Below are positions 55,760 through 64,000 of a stretch of DNA of 64,000 bases, one piece after another. The first letter of the stretch is position 1. Each line of letters starts with the position of its first letter. Position numbers and translations under genes: made by a program. The DNA is from Agarophyton chilense (lineage: Eukaryota > Rhodophyta > Florideophyceae > Gracilariales > Gracilariaceae), in contig JARGXX010000034.1 in assembly GCA_030374765.1 (NCBI GenBank), forward strand, positions 186,001-250,000, read 5' to 3'. The notes below the pieces were generated by a model. That model searched no databases and was not told the origin of the DNA. It was given only the letters and a program-made list of their open reading frames with translations.

Positions 55760-56197
55760 TACGTCACGCGTGAAAGCCAGTGTGGTAGTTGAGAAACAAT
55801 GAACCAAAAGGTACAGTCGTGACCCAAGTGGTGCCTGTCTTTATTAGATAAGGATGGGGGAAGTGCAGTTCCCTATATTCAGTGGACTGCACTCTCCAGA
55901 TCACCCGGGAGGTGCCAGCAAGGCACGGTCTCTGACCTAGTGTCAGAGACCTGGACAGCACTGGCTACAGTGCCAGGTGGCCACTCCACTACTGCATTAA
56001 AATAGATATATTTACAATTACAGGTACTAACAATTACTCAACCAGAAGGTACATGTCAACACTAGACGAGGCTGAAAACACCTAGATGGTAGCTCTCCCG
56101 CAGCTGCATGGCCTATGATCCCTCGCATCCATCACCTACAGGGTCAGTGTAGTATCTTGACAATCTCAAAGGTCAGACCTTCTGCTACTATACGACA
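55760..56197 (-). repeat. Family X LTR fragment with adjoining internal sequence
   Basis: The reverse-oriented relative of 28248-28850, well conserved from about 55785. Its TGTCGTA end is at 56197. Just outside it, on the - strand, AGGAAGGGGGTC is a polypurine tract, so 56198-56310 is probably the 3' internal end of an X element. The other end of the LTR is truncated. Confidence 0.8.
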
Positions 56198-56315
56198 GAC
56201 CCCCTTCCTACACGTGTGGCACGCCCCATGTCTCTTTTCATCAATCCATAGAGATGTAGCGATCAACAGCGGCGCGGGCATCAGAGTGGTGTCTGCGCGT
56301 GGCGTGCGATCCATT

Positions 56316-57139
56316 TGTAGGACAATGTCCCCAAGGGGGAAAACCTACGAAGACGTCCGGATCTTCCTTTCACGAGGTAACCGGCGCGGTAAAGCCCTCC
56401 AAGGGATCGGCGCGCAATGCCGGGTGTAAGCCGGAGCCGAACCGTCGCGACGGGCGCAGTGAGGCTGAAAGAAGCCGAGGATATCCGCTGAAGCGGTGCT
56501 TGCGTATCCTCTGAGGAGGCAAAACCCACGAGAGTGGCGAGCACGACAGGTGTCCGTGCGAGCCGCAAGAGCGGGAATTGCCCAATGAAGGGGAGGAAAA
56601 TGGGAACGGAGGCAAGAGGGGACTCGGGAATAGCCACTGCCGGGTGTAGCAAACCGTATACACGGGCGGAACCACGAAAGTGGGAATAGATACCCAACAC
56701 ACGAAGGCTGCTTGAACGTCCAAGGAGATTGGGAAGCCGTGCAGCACGGAAAACCCCTCCGTAAGGAGTTGTATATCCGCGCAGGCGGTTCGACCCCGAG
56801 CCAAGATCTGGAAGACCAAGATCATCCTTGTTGGGGAGACTTTACTGGACCGGCGGCCGCGAGGCCGGCGGCCTAAGTACTGTAGTCACCGTAGAATAGA
56901 ATAAATAAAGTCTATCCTAAAAAGCTAAATGTCCGTCTAACAAAAGGGGCCAATCTGGCGGCCACGTGACGCGCGGGCGCTGCGGCCACGCGTATGGAAC
57001 CCGGTCGCGCCGGTGCATCACCGGCGTTCCGGCCATTGCCGTGAAAACGGATTACTCCTACTCATAACGAGGTTGCACGCCGGAGGCTCCGGAAAAAACA
57101 TAAGTCCCCAAAAACCTCCCTGGAGGACGTTGCTCTTCA
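56316..57139 (-). repeat. Element Z 3' LTR
   Basis: 824 bp; on the + strand it starts TGTAGGACAATG and ends GCTCTTCA. It is homologous to the solo LTR at 4780-5641. A GC-rich block with repeated GGCCGCCGG (about 56849-56873) lies at the position where Y has its 18-bp inverted repeat. A polypurine tract (sense GGGGGGGATA) abuts it at 57140. Confidence 0.9.
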
Positions 57140-57308
57140 TATCCCCCCCTTAAGACAGGGCGAACACCTCGAAGAGGAAGTCGGCATGGCAGCTCGTCAT
57201 GATAAGAGCGCGTCCGACACCGGGCCTCCGTAAACCAACACACCATCACCAAGGATCCCCCGCAAGCTCTTCGTATCCGATTCCAACCACAGCACACCAA
57301 CACGCACC

Positions 57309-58961
57309 ATGTCCAACCCCGACCGTCATAACACATCCACGACTCCCGCCCTTGGCGGTTCCACCGGCTTCCGGTCCGCGCCCCACCCTGGGGATGTTAC
57401 CAACCTCGCGTACGAAGACCGCCGTATTGGCGCGCGCTTTTGCGGACAGGCGGACCCACCGCAGTGGCCGACCTAAGACGCCCTTGTGGGTGCAAATCCG
57501 AAAACTCGGCATGACTCCGCGATGTTGCGGTATGCGCCTTGGTTTCACCCATTGGCTGTCCGCGACGAGGATTTGATCCACTCCTACACCGATAATTCGG
57601 AGATGCTCCCTGGTGACCTGCCCGGCGTGGTGACCATGTCCTGGGATTGGCGTAATCGTATCGCCATCCCGGTACACCACATACTCCGCCGACGCGGTAA
57701 ATCCTCTGCCGAGGCTCAGGCCGCGCTTGTGCGGATCGCTTATCTTAGGCACCATCGGGCGCCTTTCGAGTTCCCGATACCGCCAGAAGTCGAATTCGAC
57801 GTCCACCTTTACCGCACTCGCGTGGAAATGTCGTACTGTGACCGTCTTAACGGATTGGAAACCCTTGCTTGGAGGGGCACACCGGTCGCTCGGCAAGAAG
57901 CCCTTTGCTGGGGACGACCGATTCTTCGGGCAGAGTTCCGCTACCAACTGCGGCAGTCGCGCTCGAACTTCCTTCAGAACTTCATCCGCGATGAGTGGCG
58001 TTGGCGGGCCCGGACCGGGTATTTCGGACTGTACCAGAACACGGAGATTGAGTGCATGGCGCCCGCTCACCGACGTGGTCGGTACGTCAGTCTCCCAGAC
58101 TGGTGGTCCTCCTTGGATGCGTTCTGGGGTTGCTTCATTGAGCTTCCCCCAGTCTTCACCTATGTAGGGTCGTCGTTCTGGAACGATCCCCAGTCGGGGT
58201 GGTGGTCCGTCGTGGTAAACGAATGGGCCGTCCGCACTGCGGCTTTTATCCTCGCTGAGGCGTACGACCAATACCGATCGTGGTACGTGCCACCGCGTGT
58301 GCGAACTGCGATCCGCCGTTTGGACATGCGCATCCCCCTCGGGGGCGAGGCGAACGAAGAAGAGATGCGGGGCCTCCTCGAATTTGTGGAGGGGGTCCAG
58401 TGGGATGAGGTCCCGCTGGAGAACTCCCAACGCATTCAACCGCGTCGCGGGTCTGGCCCCGGATTCGGGAGGAATACCGCGCTAGCGAGGGATTTCATCT
58501 ACTTCGACCCCTGGGATTACCACGAGATCAGCCGCGAGGAAGCGGAAGCCAACCGGCATGCGCCGCATGAAGTCCCGGCCGACCACCCCCGAGGGTATGT
58601 CGACTCGAGCGACTACTACCGCGGCTATGCGGATGGTGACCCGATGGTCGACAACGAACCGGGGGATCTGGGTTACGCTCCGATGGAGGATGACGAGTCC
58701 GGCGAGGCCTGTGAGGAGTCCGTTGAATACGGTGGTGCGGCTCCATCCGGGACTGCTGATGCCGTGCGAACGAATTCCTATCCGACTCCATCGGTGGCGG
58801 GCCCGCCCGCAACTGCCGCTGGCGCGGAGCGGGGCGAGGTCATCGCGCGCTTCCTTCGGGAGGTGGGGCTTCGCCCTTCCGAGATCTCGGGTGATGTGGC
58901 CGCCATGCGGGATGCCTTAGCCAACCGCCTGGGCGGGGGTCCACCTCGTGCGGAGGAATGA
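57309..58961 (+). other. Antisense accessory gene of element Z (aORF), nearly whole
   Basis: A + strand gene of about 550 codons inside Z, antisense to pol. It starts at an ATG in good context (CACCATGT) with MSNPDRHN, matching the MSN start of the Y copy, and ends GGGPPRAEE at 58961. A continuous frame covers about 490 codons. Conserved blocks: RYAPWFHPLAV, SYTDNSEMLPGDLPG, RAPFEFPIP, LYRTRVEMSYCDRLNGLETL, WRGTPVARQEALCW, ILRAEFRY, RRGRYVSLPDWWSSLDAFWG, CFIELPPVFTYVGS, AIRRLDMRIPLGGEAN, DFIYFDPWDY, DPMVDNEPGD and a C-terminal helix SGDVAAMRDALANRL. Soluble, Trp/Arg-rich, with an acidic tail. No known family is recognised; it is not env-like (no signal or membrane helix). About one break. Confidence 0.88.
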
Positions 58962-59359
58962 CCGGAGCTTCTGGTAGAATGTAGGGCGGCGCCACTAGGG
59001 CGCCCTTGCCAGTAGTGAGAAATAAAAGAAGAGGGTAGCCTTTCCGACGCTTTTTCCCAAGTCCACTTCTTTCTTTCCGGGGTACCGGCCTTCAACCGGG
59101 GTTCCGGCGTTGCAGGGAACCAGCCTAGCTGGGAGTTCCGTGTTTAACGGTGGGCGCTTCGCCCGCGGACCAGGTAACTGGCACGACCACCAACGACGTT
59201 GGGATAGCGTGAGCGGTTGCTTCCTTCCCCGCGTTGTGGCATGGACGGAGATGGCGCGTGGCGCCATCAGCCATTCCATTCCGTGTTCACGGTTTATCCC
59301 TCTTGGGCGCTTACCAGCGTGGCTGGGAGTGCGGTCCCCGCAAGGCACTAGTATCGCAT

Positions 59360-59570
59360 TACCGCGGAGCGCGACAGGTGCTCGATGGGCTCCGGGGTGT
59401 CCCACTCCGGCCCGTATCCGTACCAGCGGGTCCGGTACTGGAGCACCCCGTGCTCATCGTAGTTATGTCCGACGATTCGGTCGAGGACGTACTCCTGCAC
59501 GTAAACTTGCCGGCCTTGCTGGGTGGTGGTGACCAGAGCCTCAGCGCCGCGTGGTGCTGGGCTCGTCGTC
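59360..59570 (-). other. Element Z chromodomain, end of pol
   Basis: The - strand reads VYVQEYVLDRIVGHNYDEHG, then LQYRTRWYGYGPEWDTPEP and IEHLSRS, closely matching the Y chromodomain. It is the last domain of pol and converges on the antisense gene. Confidence 0.87.
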
Positions 59571-60840
59571 GCCTGTTCCGGGTCACCCGGTTTGTCATTC
59601 CGCTCTGCGGTTGTTGCCGGGTTGCCGGGGCTGCCGTACCGCTTCGCAGAAGTTGCCGGCGCGGCCGGGTTGTGTTTCCGCTGGGCGGTAGGGGCTTCCC
59701 TGAAGTCCACTTTTACCGCGAGTTTGCGGGGGTCCTTCCGTCTTGGTGACGGTTCGCCGGAGGCCTCCGCTTGATTTGCGGAATGCGGCGTTCCCATTGG
59801 TGGGCAGTTTCCGCTGTGCGGTGCGCCGTGGGCGGTGAGTGGTTCCCCGTCCCGGCGATCCGCCTCCGCGGGGTGGCTGTCAGCCAATGACCGGGATGCC
59901 GGGTGCCCATTGGTCCGATATCCCGCCCGGGTCATGTGACCTTGAGGACGGGTGGTCGGACCGTCGCGGACAGTTGGCTCCGATTGTTCGGCAAGGGAGG
60001 TGGTTTTCGACTTGTCGTCGCGCCCCTTTTCCCCCATGGGGTTCGTACCGTTCTCAACGGAGTTGCTCGCTAGACCTGCTTGCGCAGCGCCTGCCTGAGT
60101 ACTGGTATCGACCGAAACGCTCGGTGTGCAACCGCGAATGTGCGGGGAGCCCTCAGTTGCTTCCACGCGATGAGGAGCGTCCGTAGGGTCTCGCTTCCCG
60201 GCTTCGGGTCTTCGAGCGCCTTGGTTCCCCTTGCGGGGTTGCGTGGCGGTCGGGCTGACCGCCGCGTCCCGTGGGAGCGGATTGGCGTCCGGCGACGATG
60301 CCGGTTGACCGCTCGGGGGCCTTGCCCGGGGTGTCCGGTTAAACTTCCGTTGCGACGGCGATGCTTCCGCGATTGAGCGGGTCCCCTCCCCCTCCTTAGA
60401 CGGAGCGACGGGTGATGGTGGGCTAACCGCATGGCGGGTATACATACCGCTGGGCGGCGCCCGTAAGGGTAGCTGGCCGCGAGGGCCAGGTGTTTCCGGC
60501 ATTGCCGGTGGTTCCGATAAAGTCGGTATATCGGAGAGACTCCGTGAGGGGTGCAGTACCACGGCGGGGCGTGGTGCCACCGTTGTACCCGTGGTATCAG
60601 AGGCTGTTTCGACGGGGGCTGATGCGTTTTCCGCCGGCGGCGGTGGGGCGGCTACGATGCGGTCTTGTGAAAGACGTTTGTGGTCGCCGTTCTTGTCCAC
60701 CGCAACGGTGCCGGGGATGGAGGACACGACCCGGAACGGACCTTCAGCGACAGGCGAGAGCTTGTGACGCTTGTCGGTACGGGGGTTGTAGTACTCCCGG
60801 CGAACGAACACGTAGGTTCCCGGCTTGGGCGGTGCCGGTA
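59571..60840 (-). other. Element Z integrase C-terminal segment and long disordered linker
   Basis: It starts with a GPY/F-like segment (MFVRREYYNPRTDKRHKLSP, AEGPFRVV), then about 380 residues of Pro/Ser/Ala/Arg-rich disordered sequence before the chromodomain. The same arrangement, longer, is seen in Y. Confidence 0.75.
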
Positions 60841-60849
60841 GTGGTCCGC

Positions 60850-63800
60850 GTTAGCGGTTATCAAAATCCCGCTTGTAGGCGGCCTGGGCACGTTCCATGG
60901 ACTTCCGGGCGACCGGTACGAGCTTGGTAATCCAGTTCTTCCACTTGAGGCGGTATTGACCCACGGATGGGAAAGAATTGACCCTGTGTTGGGGTTCGAC
61001 CGCCACTGGCGGGGGTGTCTTGGAGAGCACAAGCTCGAAGGGAGTCAGACCGGTTGTCCGGTGAACCTGCGTGTTGTAGGCGTAGGTGATAGCATCAGAA
61101 TAAATATCCCACGTCATTGGGTGATCAAATACGTGGGAGCGTAGCGACGCGAGTAGGGTGCGGTTGAAGCGTTCCACCTGCCCGTTTGTTTGCGGGTGGT
61201 AAGTGGTAGTAAACAGGTTCTTGACGTCGAGGATGCGGCAGACGTCCTGAAAGAACTTAGAGGCGAACTGCTTACCGTTATCGGATAAAACCTCTATCGG
61301 AGGGCCATAAACGAACGCCCAGTGCACAACGAAGGCGTTCGCAACCGTGAAAGCGGTGATCTTCCGTGAAGGTACGGTGCGCACCAGCTTTGAAAAGCGG
61401 TCAGTGATAACCAAGAGGAACCTGTTTCCCTTGCGCGTCTTGAGTAGAGGCCCGAGAATGTCGATTGCGAAAAACTCGAGGGGCGCCCTTGCGGGGAAAA
61501 GCTTCATCCGTTTGGAGTGCTTCCGGAGTTTCACCCGGTTCTTTGTGCATTGGGTGCAGAACTGCACCGTAGCGTAGCAATCAACCGCCATAGCGGGCCA
61601 ATAAAAGTCCCTTCGCAGGGTTAGATAAAGTTTTCTCCCACCGGAGTGTCCCCCGAGGGTCGGGTAGTGTGAGAGGTGGAGCACCATGGTTTGCCGGGTG
61701 TGGGGGACCAAGATCTGAGATCGGTGGTCCACCGTCCGGAAGAGGTAACCGATGTCGTTTACCGCGAACGGGAGGTCATCTCCGCCGTTTAGGCAGGCCC
61801 GTATGCGCGTGCAGAACGGGTCGCCGAACTGTTCTCGGATCATCTCCTCGGTGGAGATGGGTACAAACGTCCCGGGTACGGGTGTTTCATTCTCGCGCGC
61901 TGCGAGTAGCTCATCCATTTCAATGGTGTCTTCCTCGGTTTCGGGCCAATCCGATTCTGTCGGTGTTTCCCCTTCCAAGGTAAAGCACGGGATCTCGTCG
62001 ACCTCCGGGTCGGCAAGTGCTTTATCTGTCGTAGGTAATCGAGAGAGGGCGTCTGCTTGGGTGTTCTGGACACCCTTTTTGTAGACGACCTCGAAGTCGA
62101 ATTCCGCTAAGCGAAGGCGCCACCGCATTAAGCGGCCAGAAGGATCTGCGATGTTCAGCAGCTACCTCAACGAGGCATGGTCCGTGTACACGGTGAAATG
62201 AACGCCCATGAGGTATGGGCGCAGAGTGGATAGCGCCCAGACCACTGCGAGGCACTCCTTCTCGGAGACCGAGTAGTTGCGCTCGTGGACGTTCAGCGTG
62301 CGGGACCAACAGCCAATTGGTTTGCATTACCCCTCGGGGGTGGTTTGGAACAGTGCGCAGCCCACCTGGTGGTCGCTGGCGTCGGTGTCGATGGAGTAGG
62401 GAAGCCCAGGTTTAGGCGAGGATAGGATGGGAGCTGTCGTAACTGCCTTAATCAAGGAGCGAAAAGATTCCGACTGATCGGTGGTAAACGGCGCAAGCTT
62501 CGGTGGCTGGCCCTTCCGCAGTAGCGCGTTTAGCGGAGCGGCGATATCCGAGAAACTAGGTAAAACCGTCGATCGACGTTGACCAGACCTAAAAAGGATC
62601 GGAGCTCCGTTTGAGTACGGGGCTCCTTCGCCTCGCAGAGGGACTTGATACGAACTTGTTCGATCATTAACCGTCCTGGACGGATGACGTGCCCGAGATA
62701 CTTCACCGTGTCGGTGAAAAACTCGCACTTCCTCAACTTGAGGGTTATTCCTGCGTCTTGCAGTACGGTCATCACGTCCCGCACGTGGGTCAGGTGATCG
62801 CCCAGGTTTCTGGAAAAGACAATGATGTCGTCCAAGAAGACAAGGCACGTGCGACACTTGAAACGCGACATCAGTATGTCTATTGCCCTTTGAAAGGTGG
62901 CCGGTGCATTGGTTAAACCAAACGGCATCCGCTTGAAGCGGTAGGAACCCGAGTGGCAAACAAACGCGGTTTTGTCTCGGTCCTCTTCCCGGACTGGGAC
63001 TTGCCAGTAGCCCTAGTTAGCATCCAGAGCCGTAAACACGGTAGCGTCCCCGAGCGAGTCTATACACTCGTCCATGCGCGGAATCGGGTAGGTGTCCCTC
63101 ACGGTGACGGCGTTGAGGCGGCGGTAGTCAACGCAAAACCGCCACGTGCCGTCAGCCTTGAAGGCCAGCACCACCGGTGAAGCCCAAGGAGATTGGGCGG
63201 GCTCGATGACTCCAGTACGGAGCATATTGTCCACCTGAAATTCTTCCTCCTCACGAACTTTCGGTCCCGCCCTGTAAGGAAGTTGTGCAACCGGACGTGC
63301 CTCCGGTAGCAAGTCTATCCGATGTTCGGTTGTATTGATCTCACCCAGTGAGCCGTCCCACATTGTGGTAAAGTCGCATAGCATTCCGCGTAAGCGGTCC
63401 CGGTGTGAGACCGGTACATGACTCAGGTCCAGGTCCTCGAGGGCCTTGATCGGGTCTATCTTATCGTAGCTCGTAGGCTGTGCCCTGGTGTCAGGTGTGC
63501 GAACCGACGAGGTCGGAAATGTATCCGTCTTGACGGTTTTATCGAGCGCCAACTGCTGGGCCTCCCCGGAGGTTTCTGCACCGGATACCGGGAGACCATC
63601 CTCGGTAGAGGGAGTTATTCCGAGTACTTCGGCAGCCGTCACCTTTGTAGGGAGCATCGCGAGCGGGTGCGGCGTCACAGACCCAATGACTTGGTCCTTT
63701 GCCAGCGTCTGGGGAGTTTTTCCCAGATTGGCAACCAACACCCTGAAAGGGGAATTCAGCGTTACTTGCACGATTCCGTTCGCAACGGTTAACTGAAATT

Positions 63801-63870
63801 TCTCGTACAACGAGGGCAAGGGCTGAACAACCCGAAGACCGTGTGGACGGGAATTGACTGAAACCATAAC
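60850..63870 (-). other. pol: Element Z pol core: RT, RNase H, integrase
   Basis: Reverse transcriptase at about 63270-62800 (MLRTGVIEPAQSPWASPVVL, FCVDYRRLNAVTV, MPFGLTNAPATFQRA, FLDDIIVFS), RNase H at about 62410-62030 (SIDTDASDHQVGCALFQ, QADALSRLPT), and integrase at about 61690-61100 (GGHSGGRKLYLTLRRDFYWP, CTQCTKNRVKLRK, FFAIDILGPLL, LSDNGKQFASKFF, GQVERFNRTLL). It is the homologue of the Y pol core. It is broken in several places. Confidence 0.9.
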
Positions 63871-64000
63871 CTGGCTCTCCGGGGTATGGTGACTGACGAG
63901 GCAACGCGTAGCTTCGTAGAATCCCGGTTCGCCGGTGTGGGTTCCTGCGCAGCAGGTAGAGGAACGTGTTTCTTCGATGCTCGCTTCAGCGTTTGACGAA
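63871..64000 (-). other. Element Z protease-to-RT junction at the window edge
   Basis: The remaining 130 bp carry the tail of the protease-RT spacer on the - strand. By analogy with Y, the protease, zinc knuckle and gag lie just beyond the window. Confidence 0.4.

Larger units (their letters stand above)
56316..64000 (-). mobile_element. Large chromodomain Ty3/gypsy element Z with antisense gene, 5' part outside the window
   Basis: Sense is on the - strand. The 3' LTR is 56316-57139, and the element runs off the right edge before gag and the 5' LTR. It has the same organisation as Y: pol core, long disordered linker, chromodomain, antisense gene, polypurine tract, LTR. LTR sequences of Y and Z share the same ends (sense TGAAG(T/A)GCAAC) but little else, and the proteins are clearly diverged, so these are two families of one lineage. 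The visible part has roughly six breaks. Its age cannot be judged without the second LTR. Confidence 0.92.

Noticed and set aside
59110-60930. Several + strand frames of 75-171 codons opposite the Z pol C-terminus.
   Set aside because: They are shadows of the - strand linker and chromodomain, and are not conserved with Y.

Overview
This window is eukaryotic nuclear DNA from a repeat-rich genome. It holds several families of LTR retrotransposons, two degraded DNA transposons and remnants of at least five recognisable single-copy eukaryotic genes, all broken. No prokaryotic operon, rRNA, tRNA gene or CRISPR array was seen. The mixture (chromodomain-bearing Ty3/gypsy elements, a divergent Ty1/copia element, a DDE transposase type common in algae and stramenopiles, a methionyl-tRNA synthetase with a C-terminal EMAPII-like domain, a cobalamin-binding-protein homologue, no clear introns) fits an alga best, perhaps a red alga. 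That assignment is inference only.

Layout. 2-6701: a Ty3/gypsy chromovirus (called G1 here) with 348-bp LTRs, its integrase split by a solo LTR (4780-5641) of another family. 6702-7636: a broken HExxH metalloprotease gene. 7637-10900: no recognised gene, but two strong hairpins and a 126-bp tandem repeat. 10940-16986: a degraded DNA transposon with a transposase gene on + and a second gene group converging on it from -. 16990-27500: a belt of broken host genes, all on the - strand: a Qri7/OSGEPL1-type TsaD fragment, an unidentified frame, GTPBP1/2, the C-terminal half of methionyl-tRNA synthetase, a secreted lactonase-like beta-propeller, a cobalamin-binding protein, and another unidentified stretch. 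27776-29113: an old gypsy integrase fragment split by a 603-bp solo LTR (family X). 29999-35999: a young full-length Ty1/copia element. 36005-39690: coding-like but unidentified remnants and an old X LTR. 39695-51721: a 12-kb chromovirus on the - strand (called Y). 51727-55000: AT-rich, nothing recognised. 55000-55720: a DDE (PIF/Harbinger-like) transposase remnant. 55760-56197: an X LTR fragment. 56316-64000: a second large chromovirus on the - strand (called Z), related to Y, whose 5' part lies beyond the window.

The most interesting feature is an extra gene on the antisense strand of both Y and Z, between the chromodomain end of pol and the 3' LTR. It encodes a protein of about 550 residues that is clearly homologous between two otherwise well-diverged elements, keeps the same start and end, and resembles no family I recognise. 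Antisense ORFs are known in the plant Tat lineage (Grande, RIRE2, Retand). A conserved one in chromodomain elements looks new to me.

Other points: the copia element has a primer-binding site matching the anticodon-arm region of initiator tRNA-Met exactly at the LTR edge, as in Drosophila copia, and its gag start lies inside the LTR. The G1 LTRs carry a trimeric heat-shock-element pattern upstream of a TATA box. The host-gene remnants lie on one strand and are each truncated, as expected for a non-recombining or heterochromatic block.
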